From: a virus
Length of the DNA: 35,634 nt
Strand: one strand, 5' to 3'
IMG/VR virus record: IMGVR_UViG_3300046557_000358
Location: 1 to 35,634 of that record
Made by a program: the position numbers and the translations under genes. Positions within the stretch are counted from its first letter, which is position 1. Each line of letters opens with the position of its first letter. Shown one piece after another: positions 6,061 through 14,721 of the stretch. Under the pieces are notes generated by a model, which saw only the letters and a list, made by a program, of their open reading frames with translations, was not told the DNA's origin and searched no databases.

Positions 6061-7795
6061 CGAGCAGGTCCCGGACGTCGTCGAACCCTTCACTCTCGGG
6101 CCGACGTGGAAGCGCGGCCCGAACGGGAAGTTCCTGCTGCCCGAGTACACGCTGGGGTGGCAGTGCCTCGCCTGGACGAAGACGTACCTGCAGCACTACG
6201 TCGGCAAGCCGTGGCAGTACACGCCCGAGCAGGCCCGTTTGACCTTGTGGTGGTACGCGATGGATCCGGTGACGAACCGGTTCCTATGGCGCGACGGCGT
6301 GATCCAGCGCCTGAAGGGTCATGGCAAGGATCCACTGAAGGCGACGTGGGCGGCGTTCGAGTTCGTGGGGCCGTGCCGTTTTGACGGGGTCGCGGACGAG
6401 GGCAACGAGTGGGGTGTCCAGCCGGGGCAGCCGTTGGGGATTCAGCATCCGGCGGCGTGGGTGCAGATCGCGGCCGTGTCGCAGGATCAGACGCGGAACA
6501 CGATGACGCTGTTCCCGCTGATCCTCTCGAAGCGGGCGATCGAAGAGTTCCGGATCGACCTCGGCAAGGAAATCATCTATGCCGACAAGGGCCGGGCTCG
6601 AGTCGAGGCTGTGACGTCGTCGCCGCGCGCCTTGGAAGGTGGGCGGCCAACCTTCACCTCGATGGGGGAGACGCATCACTGGCTGGAGTCGAACTCGGGC
6701 CACGAGATGGCGGCCGTGATCGAGCGCAACGCAACCAAGAGCGCCGACGGGCAGTCGAGGACGCTGGCGGACACGAATGCCTTCGAACCCGGCGAGGACT
6801 CCGTAGCGGAGCGGACCAGGGACGCCTACGAGGCCGCGGAGGCCGGCCGGGCCGTGAATGTCGGGCTGTTCTACGACACGCTGGAGGCTCCGCCCGAGGC
6901 GAAACTGACAGAGGCGTGGATCGAGCCGACGCTTCGCGCGGTCCGCGGGGATTCGACGTGGCTGGACATCGGCCGGCTGAAGGCGTCGATCCTCGACGTC
7001 CGTAACCCGCCGTCCCGGTCACGCCGCTTCTGGTACAACCAGATCGCCGCGGCCGAGGACGCGTGGATGGCCCGCTACGAGTGGGACGCCTGCAAGCGCG
7101 AGGACCTGGCGCTCGCCGACGGCGACGAGGTCGTCCTGTTCTTCGACGGCTCCAAGTCGGACGACGCGACGGGCCTGGCGGCCTGCCGGATGTCGGACGG
7201 GCTGGTGTCCGCGCTCGGCGTGTGGCAGAAGCCAGCGAACTGGCCGGCGCCGAACACTCCAGGCTTCGTGCCCTACCGGGTGCCTCGCGACGAGGTCCAT
7301 GGCGTCGTCGAGAACGCGTTCGGTCGGTTCAAGGTGCTGGCGTTCTTCGCCGACCCAGGCTCTGGTCAGGACGATGACGACGGCGAGATGTACTGGGACG
7401 CCTACATCGACACGTGGGGTCAGGCGTGGGGTTCCAAGCTTGCGCTGCGGTCGGTGATGTCGGGCCCGAAGGCTCATGCTGTGCGTTGGGACATGCGTGA
7501 TACCCGCAATCAGGAGACGTTCACGGAGGCTGTGAAGCGGACTCACGCGGACGTGCTGGAGCGGACGCTCATCCATGACGGGCACAAGGTGCTGCGTACT
7601 CACGTGATCAACGCGAGGCGCAGGACGAACCGTTGGGGGATCACGATCGGCAAGGAGCACCGTGAGTCTGCACGGAAGATCGACCTCGCGGTGTGCGCGA
7701 TCGGGGCGCGAATGCTGCGCCGCATGATCCTCAACTCGCCGAAGCGGCCCAAGAAGAAGACCGGCGGCAAAGGACGGGTGGTGGTGCTGCGATGA
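6041..7795 (+). CDS. Terminase large subunit
   Basis: 584 residues, the usual length. The ATPase domain has a P-loop variant KGHGKDP (Gly93-Pro98), with Asp97 where Thr/Ser is normal; I believe KGxGKDP is frequent in this actinophage branch. A Walker B-like segment FTSMGETHHW has Glu210 as the probable catalytic acid. The RNase H-like nuclease domain has FFDGSKSDDATGL (Asp369), FADPGSGQDDDDG (Asp438) and ARKIDLAVCAIGA (Asp548). It cleaves concatemeric phage DNA and powers packaging through the portal. GTG start at 6041. It is coupled to the portal gene by an ATGA overlap. Confidence 0.95.
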   Translation: MTSQAVDEQVPDVVEPFTLGPTWKRGPNGKFLLPEYTLGWQCLAWTKTYLQHYVGKPWQYTPEQARLTLWWYAMDPVTNRFLWRDGVIQRLKGHGKDPLKATWAAFEFVGPCRFDGVADEGNEWGVQPGQPLGIQHPAAWVQIAAVSQDQTRNTMTLFPLILSKRAIEEFRIDLGKEIIYADKGRARVEAVTSSPRALEGGRPTFTSMGETHHWLESNSGHEMAAVIERNATKSADGQSRTLADTNAFEPGEDSVAERTRDAYEAAEAGRAVNVGLFYDTLEAPPEAKLTEAWIEPTLRAVRGDSTWLDIGRLKASILDVRNPPSRSRRFWYNQIAAAEDAWMARYEWDACKREDLALADGDEVVLFFDGSKSDDATGLAACRMSDGLVSALGVWQKPANWPAPNTPGFVPYRVPRDEVHGVVENAFGRFKVLAFFADPGSGQDDDDGEMYWDAYIDTWGQAWGSKLALRSVMSGPKAHAVRWDMRDTRNQETFTEAVKRTHADVLERTLIHDGHKVLRTHVINARRRTNRWGITIGKEHRESARKIDLAVCAIGARMLRRMILNSPKRPKKKTGGKGRVVVLR

Positions 7796-9258
7796 CCGCT
7801 TACGCCCCCGAGCTCCCGCTGACGTTCCTGTCGGACGACGAACTCGCTCTGATCAACGTCCTGCGTGCGGACATGATGCGCGACCGGTACGAGCTGAAGC
7901 TGCGGGACGCCTACTTCAACGGCGAGCAGTTGGTCCGCGACCTCGGTATTTCGATCCCGCCGCAGCTCAAGGGCCTGCACACGGTGATCGGTTGGCCGCG
8001 CGTTGGTGTCGAGTCCCTGGAGGAGCGCCTCGACCTGGAGGCGTTCAGGTGGGCTGACGGCGCGGACTCGACGGAACTGGAGGAGATCGCCGACGCGAAC
8101 GACTTGTTCGACGAGTCGTCGCTGGCTCACCTGGATGCACTGGTCTACGGCCGCGAGTATCTGGCGGTCGGCTCCGGCGACTGTGGAGGGGACTGCCCGC
8201 CGCTGATCACGGTGGAGTCGCCGCTCGATATGACGCTGCTGTGGGATGCCCGTCTCCGGATGGGCACGGCAGCGCTGCGTGAGTGCGCGGCCGACAGCTA
8301 CATCGAGTCGGGTCCGGAAGAGCGCATGATCGTGCTCTACCTGCCGGACCAGACGATCACGGCCATGCCGAACACCTCGGGCGGCTGGGAGGTTGTCGAG
8401 CGCGACATGCACGGCCTCGGCGTCGTCCCGGTAGTGCGGCTGGCGAACCGGCAGCGCACCGCGGACCGAGTCGGCAAGTCGGAGATCACCAACGACGTCA
8501 TGTCGATCACGGACGCTGCGTGTCGGCGCCTGATGGGTATCGAGGTCGCGGCGGAGTTCTTCGGCGCTCCGCAGCGCTACATCCTCGGCGCGTCCGAGTC
8601 GGCGTTCCAGGACGCCGAGGGCAACGCGAAGTCGGCGTGGGAGACGTACATCGGCCGGGTTCTCGCTTTGGAGCGGGACGAGGACGGCAACGTCCCCGAC
8701 GTCGGCCAGTTTCCTGCGCACGACCCGTCCGGGCAGACGAAGATCGTCGACCTGTATGCGCGGATCATGAGCTCACAGTTCGGTCTCCCGCCGCACATGT
8801 TGGGATACACGACGGACAACCCGGCCTCCGCGGACGCCATCCGGTCGACCGAAGCGAAGCTGGTGAAGAAGTCTGAACGGCGCATCCGACGACTCGGGCG
8901 CGGCTGGCAGGACGCGATGCGCCTCGCCCTGTGGGTGCGTGACGGGGTGCCGCCGGACAAGACACGGCGCATCGAGACGGTGTGGCGGAACCCGGCGACG
9001 CCGACGATCGCGGCCCAGGCGGATGCGACCGTGAAGCTCGTTCAGCAAGGGATCCTGCCGGCCGACAGCGACGTAACGCTGGAGATGGCCGGGCTGACGG
9101 AAAGCCAGCGCAAGCGGGTCCGCGCAGACCGGCAGCGCGCCGCCGGACGTGCAGGCAGCAGCGCCCTGATGGACCGGCTCGCCGAACTCGGCTCCGGGGC
9201 GGCTGCCCCGGCAGCGCCGCAGTCACCGGAGGCCGACCTTGGCATCGACAACCTCTGA
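7792..9258 (+). CDS. Portal protein (SPP1 gp6-like)
   Basis: 488 residues from the ATG at 7792, which overlaps the terminase stop (ATGA). The open frame runs further upstream, but those codons lie inside the terminase gene. Typical features of the SPP1-type portal family are RDAYFNGEQLVRDLG near the N-terminus, GWPRVGVESLEERLDLEAF, LDALVYGREYLAVG, SITDAACRRLMGIEVAAEFFGAPQRY-type central helix and PPHMLGYTTDNPASADAIR. It forms the dodecameric ring at one capsid vertex through which DNA enters and leaves. The end overlaps the MuF-like gene by 20 bp. Confidence 0.93.
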   Translation: MTAYAPELPLTFLSDDELALINVLRADMMRDRYELKLRDAYFNGEQLVRDLGISIPPQLKGLHTVIGWPRVGVESLEERLDLEAFRWADGADSTELEEIADANDLFDESSLAHLDALVYGREYLAVGSGDCGGDCPPLITVESPLDMTLLWDARLRMGTAALRECAADSYIESGPEERMIVLYLPDQTITAMPNTSGGWEVVERDMHGLGVVPVVRLANRQRTADRVGKSEITNDVMSITDAACRRLMGIEVAAEFFGAPQRYILGASESAFQDAEGNAKSAWETYIGRVLALERDEDGNVPDVGQFPAHDPSGQTKIVDLYARIMSSQFGLPPHMLGYTTDNPASADAIRSTEAKLVKKSERRIRRLGRGWQDAMRLALWVRDGVPPDKTRRIETVWRNPATPTIAAQADATVKLVQQGILPADSDVTLEMAGLTESQRKRVRADRQRAAGRAGSSALMDRLAELGSGAAAPAAPQSPEADLGIDNL

Positions 9259-10054
9259 CGGCTCGGAATCGTCCGGAAAGTGGCGGGCGGCTCAGCGTGG
9301 GCTGACGCGCCTGCTCTTGCGGGATCTGCTGGCGTTGCGGCGGCTTATCAACCAGAACCGCCTCCAGGCGACTGTGCCGCCGTGGATCGACGCGGTGACC
9401 GAAGTCGTGGCCCGCTATTCGGAGACGTCGGCGACACTGGCTGCCGATTTCTACGACGGTGAGCGCGAGGCGGCCGGCGTGCCCGGCTCGTTCACGGTGC
9501 CGCTGGCCGATCCGCCGCCGGATGAGCAGGTTGACTCGTCGCTGCGCTGGGCCACGAAGGATCTGTGGCCACACGATGAGGCCGACGCCACGGTCGCGCA
9601 GCAGGAGCCGTTCGACGTTCGACTCGAGGCTGCGATCGTGAAGGCGGACGGGGCGGCCCAGAAGCTGGTCGCCGACCGCGGCCGGGAGACCCTGCGGCAG
9701 GCCGTGAAAGCGGATCGGGAGGCGGTTTCCTACGCGCGCGCCGCAGCGCTCGGCGCCTGCTCGTTCTGCAAGCTCATGGCGTCCCGCGGGGCCGTCTACA
9801 AGAACGCCCAGACCGCCGGTCGAGACGCGAATGACCGCTTCACCGGTGACGCGTCGGTGGTGAAGTTCCACAACAACTGCCACTGCGCGATCATCCCCGT
9901 CTTCCGGGGGCAGCAGTTCGAGTTGTCGCCGCATGCGGCGGAGTGGGATCGCATCTACCGCGAGTACGCCCAAGGCCATCCGGGAGACCAACTCCGCCTG
10001 TTCAGGCGGGCACTGGCGGAGCACGACTCGAACCCGCTCCCCGGATCTTTCTGA
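9239..10054 (+). CDS. MuF-like minor capsid protein
   Basis: 271 residues with a TTG start at 9239, supported by CCGGAGG at 9226-9232. The C-terminal half carries the MuF-like minor head signature: Cys174-x2-Cys177 (CSFCKLMASRGAVY) and FHNNCHCAIIPVF (His211, Cys214, His215, Cys216), probably a zinc site. The N-terminal half is helical. Such proteins sit at the portal vertex and may be injected with the DNA. Location directly after the portal fits. No toxin domain is fused to it. Confidence 0.87.
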   Translation: MASTTSDGSESSGKWRAAQRGLTRLLLRDLLALRRLINQNRLQATVPPWIDAVTEVVARYSETSATLAADFYDGEREAAGVPGSFTVPLADPPPDEQVDSSLRWATKDLWPHDEADATVAQQEPFDVRLEAAIVKADGAAQKLVADRGRETLRQAVKADREAVSYARAAALGACSFCKLMASRGAVYKNAQTAGRDANDRFTGDASVVKFHNNCHCAIIPVFRGQQFELSPHAAEWDRIYREYAQGHPGDQLRLFRRALAEHDSNPLPGSF

Positions 10055-10060
10055 TCAACG

Positions 10061-10084
10061 AGGTCGCCCTGGTGGCGGCCTTTC
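10061..10084 (+). terminator. Hairpin between MuF-like and scaffold genes
   Basis: AGGTCGCC (10061-10068) pairs with GGCGGCCT (10074-10081) with one G-T pair and a CTGGT loop, followed by TTCTCATTT. It is probably a partial terminator or RNA-stabilising hairpin ahead of the highly expressed scaffold and capsid genes. Confidence 0.5.
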
Positions 10085-10117
10085 TCATTTCCACAGCCCC
10101 TGGAGGGCCGATTCGCC

Positions 10118-10771
10118 ATGTCTGAAGAGAACGAGCAGAACAGCGAGCAGCAGGAGTCCGGGACCGAGGGAACTGTCGAGGAGACGGCGACCGAAGGGCA
10201 GGACGGCACTGAGGCGGCGGAGGAAGCCCAGGAGGCGGAGTCCGGCGGCGAGGAGAGGCCGTTCGACCGGAAGCAGGCCGAGGCAAAGATCCGGAAGGCG
10301 AACCAGGAGGCCAAGAACCTCCGGCAGCGCCTGAAGGAGCTGGAGCCAAAGGCCGCTGAGCTGCAGGCCATCAAGGACGCCGAGAAGACGGAGTCTGAGC
10401 GTCTCAACGATCAGCTGCAGCGGGCCAACGACCAGATCGCGAGGACGCGCCAGAGCTTGGCGAAGGCGCGCGTTCAGGCCCTGGCTGGCGCCCCCTCGGA
10501 GGATCGCGCCGCGTTCACGGATCCCGAGGACGCGGTTGGCGCGCTCGATCTCTCCTCGTACATCGACTCTGACGGCGACATCGACGAGTCCGCCATCGAG
10601 GCGGATCTCCAGGCGCTTTTGGAGCGCAAGCCGCACTGGGCGAAGGCCCAGCCCCAGGAGGGCCCGCGGCGTCCCGCACCGGACCGCACTCAGGCGTCTG
10701 GTGCCAACAACCAACGGACCCTCACCCCGGCGGACGAGTTCGCCGCGTGGACCAAGTCGCGGCTTACGTAG
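10118..10771 (+). CDS. Capsid scaffolding protein
   Basis: 217 residues, very acidic at the N-terminus (MSEENEQNSEQQESGTEG), then a long coiled coil (about residues 50-120, with AKIRKANQEAKNLRQRLKEL and heptad-like repeats) and a shorter C-terminal basic/Pro tail ending EFAAWTKSRLT. This composition and position immediately before the major capsid gene are characteristic of siphovirus scaffolds of the DUF4355 type. It would guide procapsid assembly and then be released or degraded; no protease gene is seen nearby. TGGAGG lies about 10 bases before the ATG. Confidence 0.83.
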   Translation: MSEENEQNSEQQESGTEGTVEETATEGQDGTEAAEEAQEAESGGEERPFDRKQAEAKIRKANQEAKNLRQRLKELEPKAAELQAIKDAEKTESERLNDQLQRANDQIARTRQSLAKARVQALAGAPSEDRAAFTDPEDAVGALDLSSYIDSDGDIDESAIEADLQALLERKPHWAKAQPQEGPRRPAPDRTQASGANNQRTLTPADEFAAWTKSRLT

Positions 10772-10791
10772 TCGCTGAAAGCGAGTAGATC

Positions 10792-11751
10792 ATGGTGGCT
10801 ACGGCCCCGCTCAAGCTCTCCGATGTCAACGCTTCACTGCTCCCGAGGACTCTGACCGCTCCGATCTTCGAGAAGAGCGTCGAGCAGTCCGCGGTCATGG
10901 CCCTGGCGCGGCGCGCTCCGCTGGCGATCGACGCGACCACGTCGGTGCCGATCCCGATGGACGTGCCCACCGCGGACTGGGTCGGGCAGGCGGCGAAGAA
11001 GCCCCTGTCCACCTCGTCCGTCGGTGTGAAGCAGATGACGGCGAAGAAGCTCGCCGTTCTCATCCCGGTCGCCGAAGAGGTCGTCATGACCAACGCGGGC
11101 GGCCTGTGGACGCAGCTGCAGACGGACCTGCCGACCGCGTTCGCGCGCGCCTTCGACCACGCCGCGATCCACGGCAAGACCATGAAGGGCGCGACCGGTC
11201 CGTTCGACGACTACCTGGCGGAGACCACCAACGCGGTGGCTCTGGGCACGACGGCACAGGCGAGCGGCGGCATCTGGGCCGACCTGGTCAAGGGCATGGA
11301 GATGGTCATCGACTCGGACTGGGACTACACCGGTACGGTCGCGGACCACCGCCTGAAGCCGAAGCTGCTGCTCGCGACGGACACGACGGGCCGGCCGATC
11401 CTGGTCGACACGACCACGCCGGGAACGAACATGGCGTCGGCCGGCACCCTGATCGGGGAGCCTCTCGCGTACTCCCGTTCGGTGTCGGGCAAGCAGCGCC
11501 GGCAGTCGGCGTCCAGCGACTCCGGTCTGCGTGGCATCGGCGGCGACTGGTCGCAGGCCGCGTTCGGTGTCGGCATGGACATCACCGTGCGGATCTCCAA
11601 GGAGGCCACCTACGTCGACGAGGACGGCGGCGTCCACTCGGCGTTCCAGGAGAACCTGGTCCTGCTGCTCGCCGAGGCCTACTACGGTCTGGTGATCGGT
11701 GACACGGACGCGTTCGTGAAGTTCACGGGCACGCCGTCCGGTAGCGCCTGA
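10792..11751 (+). CDS. Major capsid protein (HK97 fold)
   Basis: 319 residues. The N-arm is followed by SAVMALARRAPLAIDATTSVPIP and ADWVGQAAKKPLSTSSVGVKQMTAKKLAVLIPVAEEV, the E-loop/P-domain strand pattern of HK97-fold capsid proteins. FARAFDHAAIHG and GMDITVRISKEATYVDEDG near the end are also typical. Order after portal, MuF and scaffold confirms the role. A small hairpin TCGCT/AGCGA (10772-10784) lies just before the ATG. The stop overlaps the glycosyltransferase start by one base. Length is normal for this family. Confidence 0.92.
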   Translation: MVATAPLKLSDVNASLLPRTLTAPIFEKSVEQSAVMALARRAPLAIDATTSVPIPMDVPTADWVGQAAKKPLSTSSVGVKQMTAKKLAVLIPVAEEVVMTNAGGLWTQLQTDLPTAFARAFDHAAIHGKTMKGATGPFDDYLAETTNAVALGTTAQASGGIWADLVKGMEMVIDSDWDYTGTVADHRLKPKLLLATDTTGRPILVDTTTPGTNMASAGTLIGEPLAYSRSVSGKQRRQSASSDSGLRGIGGDWSQAAFGVGMDITVRISKEATYVDEDGGVHSAFQENLVLLLAEAYYGLVIGDTDAFVKFTGTPSGSA

Positions 11752-12785
11752 TGGGTAGGGCTGTCCCGGTGTCCGCGCCGGGCGGGGCAGCCAAGCCCCT
11801 GCGAATCGTGGCCCGCGTTCATGCGATGCCGCCGGAGCACAATGCGGGGGCCGAGCACATGCTCGTCTCGATGCTGCGGCCTCTGGTGGAGCGCGGCCAC
11901 GACGTGCAGGTGTGGCTTTCCCGCTACGGCAAGGCCCACAAGGAGTACGAGTACCGCGGCATCAAGGTCATCCCGCTGGAGTCGCGGCTTGACCTTCAGG
12001 CGGCCGTTAAGCGTTCTGACCTGCTGATCGGGCATTTGGAGACGGTGCCGTCGACGGCGTCGATGGCCCGCGGGTACGGAAAGCCGCTGGTGGTCGTGTG
12101 CCACAACACGCACCGACAGTCGTTCCGGGATGCTGCTGCGGGCGGCACAGCTCTGGCTGTCTACAACTCGCAGTGGATGCAGGTCGAGGCGGATCTGTTC
12201 TTCGCCGAGTACCCGAAGTCGGTTCGGCCTGAGTCGTCTCTGATCGTGCGCCCGCCGGTGTTCGCCGAGGAGTACGCGACGAAGCCTGGTAAGGCCATCA
12301 CGCTGATCAACTGCAACCCGGAGAAGGGTGGGAAGGTCCTTGAGGCCTTGGCCCGACGGATGCCGGATCAGCAGTTCATCGCTGTGCGCGGCGCCTATGG
12401 CGAGCAGATCCTCCCGGACCTGCCCAACGTTGAGATCGTCGAGCATGTTCCCGGTGACGAGATGCGGGAGAAGGTCTACGCCCGCACCCGCGTGCTGCTG
12501 ATGCCGTCGTCCTACGAGTCGTGGGGCCGCGCGGGCTGCGAGGCGTTGGCGTCTGGTATCCCCGTCGTTGCTCACCCGACGCCTGGTCTGTGCGAGTCGC
12601 TGGGCGAGGCTGGGATTTTCGTCGACCGGGAGGACGTCGCCGGCTACGAAGCTGTGCTGCGGAAGCTGGGCACGGCTGCCGAGTACCGGCTTGCGTTCAA
12701 GCGCGCCAAGGCCCGCTCTACCGAACTGGATCCCTCCGTCGACCTAGCTGCCTGGTGCAGCGTCGTGGAGGGCCTGGCCCGATAG
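11751..12785 (+). CDS. Glycosyltransferase, GT-B fold (group 1 / GT4-like), inside capsid operon
   Basis: 344 residues. The N-terminal domain has RIVARVHAMPPEHNAGAEHM (acceptor-side loop with the small Gly-rich turn) and a conserved CHNTH. The C-terminal domain has LINCNPEKGGKVLEALARRMP, then VLLMPSSYESWGRAGCEALASG and PGLCESLGEAGIFV, the E-x7-E-type nucleotide-sugar site of group 1 glycosyltransferases. The ATG at 11751 overlaps the capsid stop (TGATG) and lacks a strong ribosome site, implying translational coupling; GTG at 11769 is an alternative. Its position between capsid and connector genes suggests glycosylation of a virion protein, which is known in some mycobacteriophages. Acceptor and sugar are inferred, not seen. 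Confidence 0.88.
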   Translation: MGRAVPVSAPGGAAKPLRIVARVHAMPPEHNAGAEHMLVSMLRPLVERGHDVQVWLSRYGKAHKEYEYRGIKVIPLESRLDLQAAVKRSDLLIGHLETVPSTASMARGYGKPLVVVCHNTHRQSFRDAAAGGTALAVYNSQWMQVEADLFFAEYPKSVRPESSLIVRPPVFAEEYATKPGKAITLINCNPEKGGKVLEALARRMPDQQFIAVRGAYGEQILPDLPNVEIVEHVPGDEMREKVYARTRVLLMPSSYESWGRAGCEALASGIPVVAHPTPGLCESLGEAGIFVDREDVAGYEAVLRKLGTAAEYRLAFKRAKARSTELDPSVDLAAWCSVVEGLAR

Positions 12786-12793
12786 GAGGCGTC

Positions 12794-13210
12794 GTGGCAT
12801 TCACCCCGCCGACCGTCGAAGAGCTGGGCATGTATCTAGGCCTGGGTGAGATCGACGGCAACCGTGGCGATCTGCTGATCGCCAAGGCGATCAGCCTGTG
12901 CCAGACGATCGTGAAGCCGCTGCCAGAAGGTGCGGACGCGGTCGTTCTGTCGGTAGCCGGCCGCGCTTACGTGAATCCGCAGCAGGTGTCCTACGAGACG
13001 ATCGGCCCGATGTCGGTGCAGCGCCCGTCCGGTTCGGGTGGCCTGTATCTGACGAAGGCCGACAAGTCGGCGCTCAAGTCCCTTGCAGGTCGCGGGGGCG
13101 CGTTCACTGTCGATCCGACTCCGGCTACTGCGGATCCGTCGCCGACTTGGCCGCTCGACGATGGCACCGTCTGGGCGGAGGACTACGAGCCGGGCTGGGG
13201 GTATCCCTGA
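12794..13210 (+). CDS. Head-tail connector (adaptor) protein
   Basis: 138 residues from GTG 12794, which has AGGAGG seven bases upstream; the upstream part of the open frame lies inside the glycosyltransferase gene. The sequence FTPPTVEELGMYLGLGEIDGNRGDLLIAKAISLCQTIVKPLP is the helical bundle of HK97 gp6-like adaptors that bind the portal. The later part (SVQRPSGSGGLYLTKADKSALKSL) is typical of actinophage members. It ends in TGATG overlap with the next connector gene. Confidence 0.78.
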   Translation: MAFTPPTVEELGMYLGLGEIDGNRGDLLIAKAISLCQTIVKPLPEGADAVVLSVAGRAYVNPQQVSYETIGPMSVQRPSGSGGLYLTKADKSALKSLAGRGGAFTVDPTPATADPSPTWPLDDGTVWAEDYEPGWGYP

Positions 13211-13572
13211 TGCCCGCCCCGTATCCCTTCGGCGAGACGGTGCGGATCCTGCGCACCGGTGAATCGCCGGGCCGCGGTCCGCGCGGTCAGCCCGAGCCGG
13301 GGCCGGACGAGTCGTTCGACTTGGACGGCTGCGTGGTCACGCCACGGGCGGAGACGCCTCAGGTGGGCGGAGACAAGCAACAGGCGAGAGACACGGTCAT
13401 CGTCGGATGGACGGTCTACGCCCCGGCCGGGAGGCCGATTCGCACCACAGACCAGGCCATGATTCGGGGCGTGAAGTGCGACATCACCGGCGAGCCCGGC
13501 GACTGGGGACACAGTCCATTCACCGGCACTCGCGGGCCGATCCAGTTCGCTGCGGACCGGGTGACGGGCTAG
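13210..13572 (+). CDS. Head closure / head-tail connector protein
   Basis: 120 residues beginning MPAPYPFGETVRILRTGE, with DLDGCVVTPRAET and VDVIVGWTVYAP-like strands (here VIVGWTVYAPAGRPIR), a small beta-barrel pattern typical of SPP1 gp16-like head-closure proteins in actinophages. Start at 13210 overlaps the preceding stop. Its stop (13570-13572) overlaps the stop of the opposite-strand gene at 13569. Assignment depends on order as well as sequence. Confidence 0.7.
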   Translation: MPAPYPFGETVRILRTGESPGRGPRGQPEPGPDESFDLDGCVVTPRAETPQVGGDKQQARDTVIVGWTVYAPAGRPIRTTDQAMIRGVKCDITGEPGDWGHSPFTGTRGPIQFAADRVTG

Positions 13573-13889
13573 GGCCGTGCCTGCTCAACTGCGGCGACGA
13601 GCTTCTCGGCGGCGTCGTTGCTCTTTCGCGGGATGGACAGGCTGTGCGGGTCTTCGTAGGGTGGGCGACCGCCGTGGGACAGCCCGCTCTTCTCGCCCGC
13701 AGCCGTACTGCCAGGCAGTACGAACTGCACATAGCCGTGGAACAGACGGCTGCCCGCCTTGAAGCGGGTTCCGGTGATGTCGGCCGCCCGGATCCGTACT
13801 GGTGCCGGCTTGGGTCCGACGGGCGTCTTGGTGATGGTCACCCATTCCCCGTCGAAGCTGATCGTGCCGAGCACGCCCTTGACGTCCAT
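13569..13889 (-). CDS. DUF4429-like (PH-like fold) protein, opposite-strand insertion in the structural operon
   Basis: 106 residues: GVLGTISFDGEWVTITKT, IRAADITGTRFKAGSRLFHGYVQFVLPG and PYEDPHSLSIPRKSNDAAEKL follow the pattern of DUF4429/bacterial PH-like domains found in Streptomyces (strands, then a final helix after a Phe/Tyr-Asn/Asp-Pro turn). The ATG has a GGGGGCGGA ribosome site on the minus strand. It sits reversed between two connector genes and overlaps the end of one by four bases. This is the classic form of a moron: a cargo gene that can be expressed from the prophage independently of late genes. Function unknown. Confidence 0.7.
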   Translation of the reverse strand: MDVKGVLGTISFDGEWVTITKTPVGPKPAPVRIRAADITGTRFKAGSRLFHGYVQFVLPGSTAAGEKSGLSHGGRPPYEDPHSLSIPRKSNDAAEKLVAAVEQARP

Positions 13890-13924
13890 GTCCGCCCCCA
13901 GTTGCGTGAGTTCTTGGAGGGGCT

Positions 13925-14257
13925 ATGGCAGCACGGTTCAAGATGAAGCGCAAAGGTGTAGGTCAGCTCTTGAAGTCGCCGATGATCCAGGCGGAGATGC
14001 TGCGCCGAGCCGAGCGCATCAAGGGCGTCGCGGTGGCGATCTCTCCCGTGGACGTTGGGGGGCCGCATCCCGGGCACTACAAGGCGGCATGGAAGGCGGA
14101 CAGCACTTCCCGCGGTGGTCGCCGCCGGGACAGGGCTGTCGGCCGGGTCCGGAACGGTGCCTACTACGCCCGCTGGGTGGAGTACGGCAACGGTCCAGGT
14201 GGCGGTCCGGCCCATCACGTTCTGCTACGTGCAGCATTGCAGGGTGGGCGGAACTAG
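13925..14257 (+). CDS. HK97 gp10-like tail completion / neck protein
   Basis: 110 residues, basic, beginning MAARFKMKRKGVGQLLKSPMI, with AISPVDVGGPHPGHYKAAW and NGAYYARWVEYGNG, the characteristic pattern of the HK97 gp10 family (P-x-D-x-G ... A-x-x-V-E-x-G). GGAGGGG precedes the ATG. The stop overlaps the GTG of the tail terminator gene by one base. Confidence 0.82.
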   Translation: MAARFKMKRKGVGQLLKSPMIQAEMLRRAERIKGVAVAISPVDVGGPHPGHYKAAWKADSTSRGGRRRDRAVGRVRNGAYYARWVEYGNGPGGGPAHHVLLRAALQGGRN

Positions 14258-14649
14258 TGACTGCTCTCGTCGACATTGAACTGGAGCTCATCACCCGTGC
14301 GACCGCCCGCTTTCCGGATGCGGTGGTGCGGGATGAGCTGGACAACAACCTGGCCGGCGAGTTGCCGACGATCCAGATCGAGCAGATCCCCGGTGGCAAC
14401 GATGACGGGCTGAAACTGAGTCGGGCCATCGTCGACATCAACGTGTACGCCGAGACCAGAGCCGATGCGATCGCCCTGGCAAACCAGGTGCATAGCTGGG
14501 TGACCGGTGAGCTCCGGGGCTCGACGAGCGCGACGGCGGCGTTCGGCCGCACCGGGAGTTTCGCGCTGCCTGCGATCCGCCCCTACGAGAACACCTCGCT
14601 CCGCCGTGTCGGGGCGACCTACGAAATCTTCTGCCACCCGGTCTCCTGA
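14257..14649 (+). CDS. Tail terminator protein
   Basis: 130 residues from GTG 14257. The long open frame upstream is inside other genes. The sequence IELELITRATARFPDAVVRDELDNNLAGELPTIQI followed by VDINVYAETRADAIALANQVHSW fits the gpU/tail-terminator fold (two strands, helix, then strands) found directly before major tail genes. It probably caps the tail tube and contacts the connector. Confidence 0.72.
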   Translation: MTALVDIELELITRATARFPDAVVRDELDNNLAGELPTIQIEQIPGGNDDGLKLSRAIVDINVYAETRADAIALANQVHSWVTGELRGSTSATAAFGRTGSFALPAIRPYENTSLRRVGATYEIFCHPVS

Positions 14650-14662
14650 CGGCCGGTTTTGG

Positions 14663-14703
14663 GCCCGCGCCGGACCCTGTACCCGCCCGTGCGCGGGCTC
14701 TTC
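14663..14703 (+). terminator. Hairpin before the major tail gene
   Basis: GCCCGCGC (14663-14670) pairs exactly with GCGCGGGC (14691-14698), followed by TCTTCC. It lies 24 bases before the major tail start codon and may reduce read-through or protect the downstream mRNA end. Confidence 0.5.
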
Positions 14704-14721
14704 CATGTCTGGAGACATCTC

